From: Acidovorax sp. Leaf78
GTDB taxonomy: Bacteria > Pseudomonadota > Gammaproteobacteria > Burkholderiales > Burkholderiaceae_C
Reading direction: 5' to 3'
Length of the DNA: 64,000 nucleotides
NCBI RefSeq assembly: GCF_001422735.1
Contig: NZ_LMLZ01000025.1
Coordinates: 47,304-111,303, forward strand
Position 1 is the first letter of the stretch. The number at the start of each line of letters is the position of its first letter. This document shows positions 16,760 to 26,056 of the stretch, piece by piece. Below the pieces are notes generated by a model. It ran no database searches, was not told where the DNA came from, and saw nothing but the letters and a program-made list of their open reading frames with translations. The translations under genes were made by a program, and so were the position numbers.

Positions 16760-18343
16760 ATGAAGTTCCAGAAAAAAGCCGTCCTGGCTGCATTGTTTGC
16801 CGCGATGGCTGCAGGCAGCATGGTCGCCAACGCGCAGACCATCCGGATCGCCAACCAGGGTGACGCGCTCTCCATGGATCCGCACTCGCTCAACGAATCG
16901 CTCCAGCTGAGCGTGACCAGCAACGTGTACGAGCCACTGGTCGGCCGCAACAAGGACCTGAGCGTGGCGCCTGCACTGGCCACGGCCTGGAAGCAGACGG
17001 CACCCACCGTGTGGCGCTTCGAGCTGCGCAAGGGCGTGCTGTTCCATGACGGCACGCCTTTCACCGCCGACGACGTGGTGTTCAGCTTCGGCCGCATGAA
17101 GGGTGAAGGCTCGGACATGAAGGCCACCAACAGCGACATCAAGCAGGTGCGCAAGATCGACGACCACACCGTCGAAATCGAAACCGTGGCGCCCCAGCCC
17201 ATCCTGCCCGACGTGATCACGACCTCGTTCATCATGAGCAAGAAGTGGTGCGAGACCAACCAGGCCGTGACGCCCGTGGACCGCCGCAAGGGCATCGAGA
17301 ACGCAGCCTCGTTCCGCTCCAACGGCACCGGCCCCTTCCGCCTGCGCGAGCGCCAGCCCAACGTGCGCTCGGTGTTCGTGCGCAACGGCTCCTACTGGGG
17401 CAAGATCGAAGGCAACGTGAGCGAGGTGGTGTTCACCCCCATCTCCAACGACGCCACGCGCGTGGCGGCCCTGCTGTCTGGCGAAGTGGACGTGATGGAG
17501 CCCGTGCCGGTGCAGGATATCGACCGCGTCAACAGCAGCGCCAACACCCGTGCGGTGACCGGCCCTGAGCTGCGCACCATCTTCCTGGGCATGGACCAAA
17601 AGCGCGACGAGCTGCTGTACTCCAACGTCAAGGGCAAGAACCCCTTCAAGGACAAGCGCGTGCGCCAGGCCTTCTACCAGGCCATAGACATCGAAGGCAT
17701 CAAGAAGACCGTGATGCGTGGCGCGTCCAACCCTTCCGCGCTGATGGTGGGCCCTGGCATCAACGGCTTCCAGCCCGAGACCAAGCGCCTGCCGTACGAC
17801 GTCGAAGCGGCCAAGAAGCTGATGGTCGAAGCGGGCTACCCGAATGGTTTTGAAGTGTCGATGAACTGCCCGAACGACCGTTACGTGAACGACGGCCGCA
17901 TCTGCCAGACCGTGGCCGCCAACCTGTCACGCATCAACGTCAAGATCAACCTGCAGGCCGAAACCAAGGGCACCTACTTCCCCAAGGTGCTGCGCCGCGA
18001 CACCAGCTTCTACATGCTGGGCTGGACGCCCACGACCTACGACTCGCACAACGCGCTCAATGCGCTCATGATCTGTCCGGACGAAAAGGGTGGCGCGGGC
18101 CAGTTCAACCTGGGCGCGTACTGCAACCCCAAGCTGGATGAGCTGACCAAGAAGGTCCTGGTCGAGACCGACAAGGCCAAGCGCGACGCCATGATCAAGG
18201 AAGCGTTCGATCTGCACAGCGCCGACATCGGCCACCTGCCGCTGCACCAGCAGGCCCTGGCCTGGGGCGTGAACAAGAACGTGAAGCTCGTGCAGATGGC
18301 CGACAACTTCATGTACTTCAAGTGGATGAGCATCACCAAGTAA
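16760..18343 (+). CDS. Peptide-type ABC transporter substrate-binding protein (SBP_bac_5), copy 2
   Basis: Second DppA-class binding protein of the operon. 527 residues, Sec signal peptide cut at about VANA-QT (residue 25). Shares with copy 1 the motifs NVYEPL, LFHDGTPFTADDVVF, GTGPFRL, AGYPNGFEVSMNCPNDRYVNDG and the ending LPLHQQALAWGVNKNVKLV, so the two are probably diverged duplicates. Good ribosome site (GAGGAG at about 16749). Having two receptors for one set of permeases and ATPases suggests a broader ligand range; the ligands are unknown. Confidence 0.93.
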   Translation: MKFQKKAVLAALFAAMAAGSMVANAQTIRIANQGDALSMDPHSLNESLQLSVTSNVYEPLVGRNKDLSVAPALATAWKQTAPTVWRFELRKGVLFHDGTPFTADDVVFSFGRMKGEGSDMKATNSDIKQVRKIDDHTVEIETVAPQPILPDVITTSFIMSKKWCETNQAVTPVDRRKGIENAASFRSNGTGPFRLRERQPNVRSVFVRNGSYWGKIEGNVSEVVFTPISNDATRVAALLSGEVDVMEPVPVQDIDRVNSSANTRAVTGPELRTIFLGMDQKRDELLYSNVKGKNPFKDKRVRQAFYQAIDIEGIKKTVMRGASNPSALMVGPGINGFQPETKRLPYDVEAAKKLMVEAGYPNGFEVSMNCPNDRYVNDGRICQTVAANLSRINVKINLQAETKGTYFPKVLRRDTSFYMLGWTPTTYDSHNALNALMICPDEKGGAGQFNLGAYCNPKLDELTKKVLVETDKAKRDAMIKEAFDLHSADIGHLPLHQQALAWGVNKNVKLVQMADNFMYFKWMSITK

Positions 18344-18483
18344 GCCGCCGGCCACGAAGCAAAGAAGTCTGTACGTCAAGCGAAAGACATCGAGAGAACG
18401 ACAACCGTTTCTTTTGACAATCCACACCACCGCGCGGCCGCTACCCGGGCCCTGCGGTGGTGACTGTTTACTGGTTCCCCACA

Positions 18484-19395
18484 ATGAAAACAACCCTTGC
18501 CCGATGGTTTGACAGCGATGTCGGCTACAGCTTTCGCACCTCTCCGGTGGCGATGGTGGCCGCCGCGATCGCGCTGATCTGCGTGTTCTGTTCGGTGTTT
18601 GCCGGATGGGTCGCACCCCACAACCCGTTCGACCTTGCCACGCTGGAACTCAGCGACGCGCGGCTGCCGCCCGCCTGGAGCGCCGAAGGCTCCATGAAAT
18701 ACCCCCTGGGCACCGACGACCAGGGCCGCGACATCCTTTCCGCGGTGATTTACGGCGCACGCATTTCGCTCGTCGTGGGGCTGGCCTCCGTGGTGCTGTC
18801 CGTCGTGGTGGGCGTGGCCTTCGGCCTGCTCGCGGGTTTTCGCGGCGGCTGGATCGATGCCGTGCTCATGCGCCTGTGCGACGTGATGCTGTCCTTTCCC
18901 GCCATCCTGGTGGCGCTGCTGATCGCCGGTGTGGGCCGTGCGCTGTTCCCCAACGCCCATGAGTCGCTCGCCTTCGGCGTGCTGATCATCTCCATCTCGC
19001 TCACCGGCTGGGTGCAGTACGCGCGCACGGTGCGTGGCTCCACGCTGGTCGAGCGCAACAAGGAATACGTGCAGGCCGCCCGCGTGACGGGCGTGTCGTC
19101 GCTGCGCATCATGCGCAAGCACGTGCTGCCCAACGTCATGGGCCCGGTGCTGGTGCTGGCCACCATCCAGGTCGCCACGGCCATCATCACCGAAGCCACG
19201 CTGTCCTTTCTGGGCGTGGGCGCGCCGCCCACATCGCCCTCGCTGGGCACGCTGATCCGCATCGGCAACGACTACCTGTTCTCGGGCGAATGGTGGATCA
19301 CCGTATTCCCCGGCGCCATGCTGGTGCTGATCGCCTTGTCGGTGAACCTGCTCGGCGACTGGCTGCGCGACGCCTTGAACCCACGCCTGCGCTGA
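18484..19395 (+). CDS. Peptide-type ABC transporter permease, DppC-like
   Basis: Second permease subunit. 303 residues from ATG 18484. N-terminal helix then the conserved YPLGTDDQGRDILSAVIYGARISL and the EAA loop YVQAARVTGVSSLRIMRKHVLPN, ending in LGDWLRDALNPRLR, all DppC/OppC features. An ATG at 18457 gives nine extra residues. Pairs with the DppB-like protein at 14305. Confidence 0.93.
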   Translation: MKTTLARWFDSDVGYSFRTSPVAMVAAAIALICVFCSVFAGWVAPHNPFDLATLELSDARLPPAWSAEGSMKYPLGTDDQGRDILSAVIYGARISLVVGLASVVLSVVVGVAFGLLAGFRGGWIDAVLMRLCDVMLSFPAILVALLIAGVGRALFPNAHESLAFGVLIISISLTGWVQYARTVRGSTLVERNKEYVQAARVTGVSSLRIMRKHVLPNVMGPVLVLATIQVATAIITEATLSFLGVGAPPTSPSLGTLIRIGNDYLFSGEWWITVFPGAMLVLIALSVNLLGDWLRDALNPRLR

Positions 19396-19401
19396 GCACA
19401 T

Positions 19402-19497
19402 GGCCCCCACGCTCCGCACTGTCGTGTCGTCGCTGGCCCCCAAGGGGGCAGGTTTCGCCTTGGGGCGGCCCGGCGGCGAAACCACCGCCTCGTGCCT
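19402..19497. repeat. Intergenic repeat between DppC-like and DppD-like genes
   Basis: GC hairpin element (GCCCCCAAGGGGGCAGGTTTCGCC then TTGGGGCGGCCCGGCGGCG), similar in make-up to the elements near 4.85 and 29.3 kb. Confidence 0.5.
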
Positions 19498-19520
19498 CCA
19501 AAGATAAAAACGGTACACCC

Positions 19521-20522
19521 ATGAGTCTTCTCGAAGTCAAAAACCTCGTTGTCGAATTTCCCAGCCGCCGCGGTACCCTGCGTGCGCTGGACGACATCTC
19601 CTTTTCCATCGCACCCGGCGAGATCCTGGGCGTGGTGGGAGAGTCCGGCGCCGGCAAATCCCTTACCGGCGCGGCCATCATCGGCCTGCTGGAGCCGCCG
19701 GGCCGCGTCGCCTCGGGCCAGATCCTGCTCGAAGGCCAGCGCATCGACAACCTCAGCAATGAAGAGATGCGCCACATCCGCGGCCGCCGCATTGGCGCGA
19801 TCTTTCAGGACCCGCTGACCTCGCTGAACCCGCTGTACACCGTGGGCCGCCAGCTCACCGAAACCATCCTGGCCCACTTGCCTGTGACGCCCGCCGAGGC
19901 CCGCCAGCGCGCCATTGCGCTGCTGCAGGACACCGGCATTCCGGCTGCGGCAGAGCGCATCGACCACTACCCGCACCAGTTCTCCGGCGGCATGCGCCAG
20001 CGGGTGGTGATCGCCCTGGCGCTGGCGGCCGAGCCCAAGCTCATCGTCGCCGACGAGCCCACCACGGCGCTCGATGTGTCCATCCAGGCGCAGATCATCA
20101 CGCTGCTAAAAAACATCTGCAAATCGCGCGGCGCCGCCGTGATGCTGATCACCCACGACATGGGCGTGATCGCCGAGACCTGCGACCGCGTGGCCGTGCT
20201 GTACGCCGGCCGCGTGGCCGAGATCGGCCCGGTGCACGATGTGATCAACAAGCCGTCGCACCCCTACACCAGCGGGCTCATGGCCTCCATCCCCGACATG
20301 GAGCAGGACCGCGAACGCCTCAACCAGATCGACGGTGCCATGCCCCGCCTGAACGCCATCCCCAAGGGCTGCGCCTACAACCCCCGCTGCCCCAAGACCT
20401 TTGACCGCTGCATGACCGAACGCCCTGACCTGATGCCGGCGGGCTCCACCCGCGCTGCCTGCTGGCTGCACGCCGGTGCATCCGCGACGACTGCTGCCGC
20501 CACCGCCGGAGTGACCGCATGA
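19521..20522 (+). CDS. Peptide-type ABC transporter ATP-binding protein, DppD-like
   Basis: Cytosolic ATPase subunit. 333 residues from ATG 19521. Walker A GESGAGKS (residues 40-47), signature FSGGMRQRV, Walker [11 protein letters not shown] and H-loop THDMG. The oligopeptide/dipeptide-specific C-terminal extension with the cysteine motif [11 protein letters not shown] is present. Its last four bases overlap the DppF-like gene. Confidence 0.95.
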   Translation: MSLLEVKNLVVEFPSRRGTLRALDDISFSIAPGEILGVVGESGAGKSLTGAAIIGLLEPPGRVASGQILLEGQRIDNLSNEEMRHIRGRRIGAIFQDPLTSLNPLYTVGRQLTETILAHLPVTPAEARQRAIALLQDTGIPAAAERIDHYPHQFSGGMRQRVVIALALAAEPKLIVADEPTTALDVSIQAQIITLLKNICKSRGAAVMLITHDMGVIAETCDRVAVLYAGRVAEIGPVHDVINKPSHPYTSGLMASIPDMEQDRERLNQIDGAMPRLNAIPKGCAYNPRCPKTFDRCMTERPDLMPAGSTRAACWLHAGASATTAAATAGVTA

Positions 20523-21565
20523 GCGCCGCCACCACCACGACCCACGCCGCCGCAGCGTCCACACCGGTGAAAAGCAACGCCCTGGTGCAGGCGCACGACC
20601 TCGCCAAGACCTTCGACGTATCGGCCCCCTGGCTCAACCGCGTGATCGAACGCAAGCCCCGCACGCTGCTGCACGCGGTGGACGGCGTGAGCTTCGAGAT
20701 CGAGAAGGGCAAGACCCTGGCGCTGGTGGGCGAGTCCGGCTGCGGCAAGAGCACCGTGGCGCGCCTGCTGGTGGGCCTGTACGAGCCCACGCGCGGCGGC
20801 CTCACGTTCGACAAGCAGGATGCGCACGCCGCGTTCAAGGGCAACGATGCCCGCGCCATGCGCCGCCGCATCCAAATGATCTTCCAGGACCCGTACGCCA
20901 GCCTGAACCCCCGATGGCTGGTCGAAGGCATCATCGGCGAGCCGCTCAAGGAGCACGGCCTCATCACCGACAAGGCCGAGCTCAAGCAACGCGTGGGCGA
21001 GCTGCTCAAGTCCGTGGGCCTGTCGCCGCTCGACATGGTCAAGTACCCGCACCAGTTCTCCGGCGGCCAGCGCCAGCGCATCTCCATCGCCCGCGCCCTG
21101 GCCACCGAGCCCGAGTTCCTGGTGTGCGACGAGCCCACCTCCGCCCTTGACGTGTCGGTGCAGGCACAGGTGCTCAACATCATGAAGGACCTGCAGCGCG
21201 AGCGGCAGCTCACGTACCTGTTCATCAGCCACAACCTGGCCGTGGTGCGCCACGTGAGCGACCAGGTCGGCGTGATGTACCTGGGCCGCCTGGTGGAGCT
21301 GGCCGACAAGCACACGCTGTTCAACACGCCGCGCCACCCCTACACGCGCATGCTGCTCGATGCCATCCCCAAGATGCACGACACCGGCAAGGCGCGCACG
21401 CCGGTGCAGGGCGAAGTGCCCAACCCGCTGAACCCCCCGCCGGGCTGCGCTTTCAACCCGCGCTGCCCGCACGTCAACGAGCGCTGCCGTGCCGAGCGGC
21501 CTGCGCTGCTGAACATCGGCGGCATCCGCATTGCCTGCCACGCGGTGGAGGAAGGGCGAATCTAG
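20519..21565 (+). CDS. Peptide-type ABC transporter ATP-binding protein, DppF-like
   Basis: Second ATPase subunit, forming a heterodimer with the DppD-like protein. 348 residues. Walker A GESGCGKS, Q-loop FQDPYASLNPRW, signature FSGGQRQRISIARAL, Walker B VCDEPTSALD, and C-terminal NPRCPHVNERC. Last gene of the operon; a hairpin at 21625-21650 follows. Confidence 0.95.
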   Translation: MSAATTTTHAAAASTPVKSNALVQAHDLAKTFDVSAPWLNRVIERKPRTLLHAVDGVSFEIEKGKTLALVGESGCGKSTVARLLVGLYEPTRGGLTFDKQDAHAAFKGNDARAMRRRIQMIFQDPYASLNPRWLVEGIIGEPLKEHGLITDKAELKQRVGELLKSVGLSPLDMVKYPHQFSGGQRQRISIARALATEPEFLVCDEPTSALDVSVQAQVLNIMKDLQRERQLTYLFISHNLAVVRHVSDQVGVMYLGRLVELADKHTLFNTPRHPYTRMLLDAIPKMHDTGKARTPVQGEVPNPLNPPPGCAFNPRCPHVNERCRAERPALLNIGGIRIACHAVEEGRI

Positions 21566-21624
21566 TACCGTGGGCCGTGGTGCAGCGGTAATACGAACGC
21601 TGCCGCGACGCATCCCATCATTTG

Positions 21625-21650
21625 ACAAGGGCTCCTCACGGAGCCCTTGT
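21625..21650 (+). terminator. Probable terminator of the peptide ABC operon
   Basis: Perfect 11-base stem ACAAGGGCTCC / GGAGCCCTTGT with loop TCAC. No U-run follows, so its efficiency is uncertain. Confidence 0.6.
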
Positions 21651-21857
21651 GCGTTGTGCGTCGCGTTGTACAAAGCGTCGTGCTTGATGCGTGTGCATGG
21701 CGCTTGGTAGCAGTCAGTCCTCCGCGGCACCAGGCTTCGCTGCGGGCAAAGGGGCTGCGTCCCCTCAGGCCCCTTCCAGGTCCCGACATTTTCTGCCTGC
21801 CGCATGGAACGTCCGTGCCGAGCCGGTTACTCACGGCATGAAAGGAAATCTCCTGCC

Positions 21858-24317
21858 ATGTCATCCCCCGTCAACGCCGGTGCACAGCTGCACGGCATTT
21901 CGCTCCAGCACAATTTTCAGCAAAGCCCCGTGGGCAGCCTCGGGGGCCGCACGGTGCAGCAGGCGCCTGCCCAGCCTCCGCGCAGCCTGGGCACTGTGCT
22001 GTCCGATATCGGGCGTGGCATCCAAAGCCTGGCATCGCGGGCCCTCAATGCCGTCACGCCGCACGGCGTGCGCACCGAAAGCAAATTCCGCGCGGGCCTG
22101 GAAGCGACCAGCGCCCACATGGGCAACCTGCTGGGCGCCATCTCGCATTCCTCCACGCACCAGGCCGACGGCGCGGCCGCCCAGAAGCTGCTGGGTGGTC
22201 TGCGGGACGTGGCCGCTCCGGTGACCAGCCGCGGCGTCAGCCTGGACACCGTCGTGCGCGAACGCACCACCGCCCAGCTCCAGCAGATGACCCCGGATGA
22301 GCGCCAGGCCCTGCACAAGGGCCTCGTCATGGCGGAGAACAGCGCCTTGAAGGGCGACCCCGTGCTCGCCGCCGTGCGCTCGGCCATGGAGCAGCATGCC
22401 ATCGACCAGGGCATGGCCGCGCTGCAGGGCGACCTGGACCTGGCCATCGCGATGACCGCCAAGGAGGCGCAGGACACCGGCATCACGGGCCGGGCCTTCC
22501 AGCAGGTCTACGACACCGCACGCGAGGTGCTGCGCGACCAGGGCTTCGGCCACCTGCCCGACAAGGAGTTCAAGGAAATGCAGCGCGCCCTGGTGCTGCA
22601 GGCCGTGGAGGCGCGGGTGGGCGACGGCGACCCGGCCCAGGTGGTGCCGATGGCGCAGGTCATCAACCTGCTGCCCAGCAAGGAGCTGCATGCGCTGATG
22701 CACACCACCGCCCAGATCGGACCGGAAGACCCGACGGCCGCGCGCTTCGTGGTGAGCGGCGCCATCGGCGTGCGCGCCGAGAAGCTCGAGAAAGCCGTGG
22801 CCGACGGCTCGGCCGCGCTGCTGGCACGCCGTCTGCCGTCCGAGGACGACCCGAGTGGCATGCTCCATGCGCCGCAGGCCGTGGCGCGCGACATCGCCAC
22901 CACCGGCAGTGCGCTGGCAGAGCTGCGCGCGCACTGCGACATCCACGGCATGCACTTTCCTGCGGCGCTGGAGGCGCCCGTGGAACAGTTGCAAGGGCAT
23001 CTGCAGGCCTACCTGAACCCGACCCACCTGTCGCAGTTGCCCGAGCTGAGTGCCGGACAGCTGCACAGCCTGGGCGATGGCCTGCGCGGCCTGGGCGTGC
23101 AGGCGGGGCAGGCCGAGATCGCGGCCGATGCCACGCGCCGCCGCTCCGAAGCGATGGACGCAGGCGCGCAGGCCATGCAGCCCGCGCTGCAGGCGCTCGC
23201 GCAGGGCGACACCGCAGGTTTGCTGCGCGGCCTGGGCACGGCCCAGCCCGCGGCCAATGCGGCCCTCGACGTGCACATCCGCCTGGGCATGAAGGTCGAG
23301 GGCGCGGACGAGGTGATGGCCTTCCGCGAAAAGCTGGTGGGCCACGCCATCAAGGACCTGGACACCCCGGCGCTGCAGGCGCTGTCCGCGCGGCTGGGCA
23401 GCCCGGCCGCCGAAGCCCTGTCCGACGAACTCGCGTCGGCCGCCATGCCGCTGCTGGGCGGCTCGGATGCGATGGAGGCCTACGACAGCGGCCTGGGCCG
23501 GCAGATGTTCGACCGGGCCACCGACCTGGGCATGCTCAAGCACTGCGTCGACCAGCGGCTGGGCGAGCTGGGGGCCGCAGTGCCCGCGCCCGCCTGGGAC
23601 GGAGCACCGGCCCCGGCGGGCGTGGTGCGCGACGTGTTCAGCGCCGTTCGTGTGGAGGACAACGCGGTGGTCGTGCGCTCGGGCACTGGCGGCCCGGCGG
23701 TGCAGGGCGCCGTGCAGGACAACCTCGACGGCATGCTGGCAGCGCCCGGCAAGGACCGCGAACACGAGGTGGGCGGTGTGAGCGAAGGCTTCGTCAAGGA
23801 CCTGACGCGTGCGAGCTACACCGTGGCCGATGCGAGCGGCGTTGCTCGCCCCATGATCGACAAGGACAACCCCGACAAAGCCGGCAGCGTCCGCTCCGCA
23901 GCCGCGCAGCTGCGCGAGTTGGCGGGCGGTAACGAAGCGCTGGCGCTCAAGGTGTCTCGCCTGGCCAACCAGAACGTGCTGGCCGGCGTGCAGCAGGTGC
24001 TCATGTCGCAGCAGAGCCCGCTGCGCCTGCCCGACGGCACCCCAGGCCGGCTGATGGGGCCGGAGCGCATCGAGTACGCACTGTCGAGCGACGGCGAGGG
24101 CGGCATCGTGCTGCAGGTGAACTACGCGGTCCAAGGCGCCGATGTCTTTCTGCCCGCGCCGCGCAACGCCCACGAAGGCGTGGGCACGCCCGTGCAGCTT
24201 GATGCGGCGCAGAGCGGCGGGCAGTTCGCCTTTGCTCTGCACATCGGCGCGGACCTGGCAGTGAGCGTGCAGGAGCCCGTGCGCTTTACCTACGACGCTG
24301 CCCCGGCGGTCGTGTGA
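21858..24317 (+). CDS. Putative type III secretion effector, 819 residues, unrecognised family
   Basis: I do not recognise a catalytic domain. The start ATG 21858 follows AAAGGA at 21841. The first 49 residues contain no Asp or Glu and are rich in Ser, Gln, Ala and Pro, the composition expected of an N-terminal type III secretion signal. There is no Sec signal peptide or membrane segment. Residues 50 to about 700 are predicted as mostly helical, Ala/Leu-rich and hydrophilic; the last 120 residues look beta-rich. The gene directly downstream encodes a CesT-type chaperone, which is the main reason for the effector call. No type III apparatus gene is visible. Alternatives: a secreted translocator or regulator protein of such a system. 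Confidence 0.6.
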   Translation: MSSPVNAGAQLHGISLQHNFQQSPVGSLGGRTVQQAPAQPPRSLGTVLSDIGRGIQSLASRALNAVTPHGVRTESKFRAGLEATSAHMGNLLGAISHSSTHQADGAAAQKLLGGLRDVAAPVTSRGVSLDTVVRERTTAQLQQMTPDERQALHKGLVMAENSALKGDPVLAAVRSAMEQHAIDQGMAALQGDLDLAIAMTAKEAQDTGITGRAFQQVYDTAREVLRDQGFGHLPDKEFKEMQRALVLQAVEARVGDGDPAQVVPMAQVINLLPSKELHALMHTTAQIGPEDPTAARFVVSGAIGVRAEKLEKAVADGSAALLARRLPSEDDPSGMLHAPQAVARDIATTGSALAELRAHCDIHGMHFPAALEAPVEQLQGHLQAYLNPTHLSQLPELSAGQLHSLGDGLRGLGVQAGQAEIAADATRRRSEAMDAGAQAMQPALQALAQGDTAGLLRGLGTAQPAANAALDVHIRLGMKVEGADEVMAFREKLVGHAIKDLDTPALQALSARLGSPAAEALSDELASAAMPLLGGSDAMEAYDSGLGRQMFDRATDLGMLKHCVDQRLGELGAAVPAPAWDGAPAPAGVVRDVFSAVRVEDNAVVVRSGTGGPAVQGAVQDNLDGMLAAPGKDREHEVGGVSEGFVKDLTRASYTVADASGVARPMIDKDNPDKAGSVRSAAAQLRELAGGNEALALKVSRLANQNVLAGVQQVLMSQQSPLRLPDGTPGRLMGPERIEYALSSDGEGGIVLQVNYAVQGADVFLPAPRNAHEGVGTPVQLDAAQSGGQFAFALHIGADLAVSVQEPVRFTYDAAPAVV

Positions 24318-24371
24318 CCCGCATCGTGTCCTGACGACCTCTTCCTCTTTTGCAAAAGCGATCCATCATTC

Positions 24372-24860
24372 ATGTCCACCGCCGACCAACTTCTTCTTGA
24401 TCTGGGCCAGACCGCGGGGCTGTCGCAGACGCTGCGATTCGACGCCCAGGGCTGCGCCCGCCTGGTGTTCGACACCAGCCTGGCCATCGACTTCGAGCGC
24501 GACGACGACGCGCGGGTCCTGCAGGTCTACAGCGTGCTCGGGCCGCTGCCCGCCCAGGGGCGGGAAGCGTTGTACCGGCGGCTGCTGGAAGCCAATCTGT
24601 TCGGCGCTGCCACCGCCGGCGCTACCCTGGCGGTGGACGGGCACACCCAGGAGGTGGTGCTGTGCCGCACCGTGGACGTCGAAGAGACCGGCGGGCCCGC
24701 ATTCGTGCGGCTGGTAGAGGGCTTCGTGGCTGTGGCCGAAGACTGGAAAAAGCTGCTGCTCTCGGGCGGCGGTGCTGAATCCCCGGTACCGTCGGCAGGT
24801 TCGGGCCTGATGCCCGGCGGGATGATGAGCGTGCCCCTGAGCGGCTTTCTGCGCGCCTGA
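24372..24860 (+). CDS. CesT family type III secretion chaperone
   Basis: Small acidic cytosolic chaperone that binds one effector near its N-terminus and keeps it secretion-competent. 162 residues. The CesT/Tir-chaperone pattern runs through the sequence: LLLDLGQTAGL, FDAQGCARLVFD, IDFERDDDARVLQVYSVLG, the very typical RRLLEANLFG, then TLAVDGHTQEVVL and FVAVAEDWKKLLL. A Gly/Pro-rich tail follows. It lies 54 bases after the 819-residue gene, the usual effector-then-chaperone arrangement. Its ribosome site is weak, so it may depend on read-through translation. Confidence 0.87.
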   Translation: MSTADQLLLDLGQTAGLSQTLRFDAQGCARLVFDTSLAIDFERDDDARVLQVYSVLGPLPAQGREALYRRLLEANLFGAATAGATLAVDGHTQEVVLCRTVDVEETGGPAFVRLVEGFVAVAEDWKKLLLSGGGAESPVPSAGSGLMPGGMMSVPLSGFLRA

Positions 24861-24931
24861 CCCCGCTCTTACTCACGCTCAGTGCGGTGTGTGAAGCCTG
24901 GCTGCGCGGTCAGCGCCGCGCCGTACGCCGA

Positions 24932-25777
24932 TCAAGCGTACCGCTTGGCCCGCAGGTTGTCCTTCATCTGCTGCAGGATGGGCTGCAGCGGGCTGCCGAT
25001 GCGCAGGGCCACGCAGGTGGCCAACACGTCGATGATGAGCAGGTGCATGAGCCGCGACACCATGGGGCTGTAGCGGTCGTAGCCCTCGGGGTGGTCGGCC
25101 GCCAGGTGGATGGGGCAGGTGCTCGCCAGGGGCGAGCCGCTGGCGGTGATGGCAATGGTGGTGGCGCCGTTCTTGCGCGCGATGTCGGCGGCGTCCATCA
25201 GGTCCCGCGTGCGGCCCGAGTTGGAGATGATCACCGCGCAGTCGCCGGGGCCCAGCAGCGTGGCGCTCATCACCTGCATGTGGCCGTCGCTGGTGGCGAT
25301 GGACGTGACACCCAGGCGAAAGAACTTGTGCTGCGCATCCTGCGCCACGATGCCGGAGTTGCCCACGCCGTAGAACTCGATGCGCTTGCCGGTTTTCCAC
25401 GTGGCTGCAATGGCTTCGGCGGCGCGCTCCAGCGCCACGGTGCTGGCTGCATTGCGGTACTGCAAGAAGGCCGCCACGGCGTTGTCGACCACCTTCACCA
25501 GCACGTCGCCGGTCTTGTCGTCCGCATCCACGCTGCGGTGGATGAAGGGCACGCCCTCGCTCACGCTGCCTGCGAGCTTGAGCTTGAAATCCGCCAGCCC
25601 GTCATAGCCCATGCTGCGGCAAAACCGCACCACGGTGGGCTTGCTCACGTGGGCCCGCTCGGCCAGCTCGCGCACCGGCAGCCGCGCAAACGTGCGGGGG
25701 TCGGTCAGCACCAGCCGGCCCACGCGCTGTTCGGCGGGCGCCAACGAGGGGAGGGATGCGGTGATGCGTTCGAGCAT
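24932..25777 (-). CDS. hexR: RpiR/MurR family regulator, HexR-like
   Basis: Sugar-phosphate-sensing repressor: N-terminal helix-turn-helix (about residues 1-77, with VSKPTVVRFCRSMGYDGLADFKLKLA) and SIS domain (about 125-265, with FYGVGNSGIVAQDAQHKFFRLG and ISNSGRTRDLMDAA). 281 residues. It resembles E. coli HexR throughout, including GVPFIHRSV and PMVSRL...DVLAT. HexR binds 2-keto-3-deoxy-6-phosphogluconate and controls glycolytic and Entner-Doudoroff genes; zwf, pgi, edd, eda, glk and tal all lie within 27 kb here. Candidate binding sites occur in its own upstream region and before several of these genes. Family certain, HexR role inferred. Confidence 0.88.
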   Translation of the reverse strand: MLERITASLPSLAPAEQRVGRLVLTDPRTFARLPVRELAERAHVSKPTVVRFCRSMGYDGLADFKLKLAGSVSEGVPFIHRSVDADDKTGDVLVKVVDNAVAAFLQYRNAASTVALERAAEAIAATWKTGKRIEFYGVGNSGIVAQDAQHKFFRLGVTSIATSDGHMQVMSATLLGPGDCAVIISNSGRTRDLMDAADIARKNGATTIAITASGSPLASTCPIHLAADHPEGYDRYSPMVSRLMHLLIIDVLATCVALRIGSPLQPILQQMKDNLRAKRYA

Positions 25778-25909
25778 GTCGGTAGGTGTGTGTCAGCCCA
25801 GGCCGGCGCCGGGCGGCTCACGGTGCATCGACGATGGGCGGGGCAGGGCTGTCATGGGGGCTCGGTGTGCGCCGCGCTGGCGGGCGGCGCGGGGGCGTTG
25901 TTCGACTAA

Positions 25910-25924
25910 TGTAACTTGGTTCCC
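25910..25924. promoter_or_regulatory. Weak HexR-type half-palindrome in the hexR/afuA gap
   Basis: TGTAAC-TTG-GTTCCC; the left half matches and the right half is poor (8 of 12 against TGTAAT-N3-ATTACA). Possible autoregulatory site, low confidence. Confidence 0.3.
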
Positions 25925-26029
25925 AACATTCCGGACCCGGGTGATTCCTCCCTTTCATCATGCTTGCAGCGGGGTTGCGGGCTTCCCCCCTGGCCCCTGT
26001 GGGGGACGGGCGATAGCATCCTTTCATTC

Positions 26030-26044
26030 TGTAATTCCGATACC
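26030..26044. promoter_or_regulatory. Putative HexR-type operator just upstream of the afuA-like gene
   Basis: TGTAAT-TCC-GATACC, 9 of 12 against TGTAAT-N3-ATTACA. It abuts the ribosome site (AAGGAG, 26045-26050) of the gene at 26057. Confidence 0.45.
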
Positions 26045-26056
26045 AAGGAGCCTTCC

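Noticed and set aside
21861..24242. 793-codon open frame antisense to the effector-like gene
   Set aside because: Considered because the plus-strand gene is unrecognised. The plus frame has a ribosome site, a secretion-signal-like N-terminus and a chaperone gene downstream; the antisense frame shows only shadow composition.
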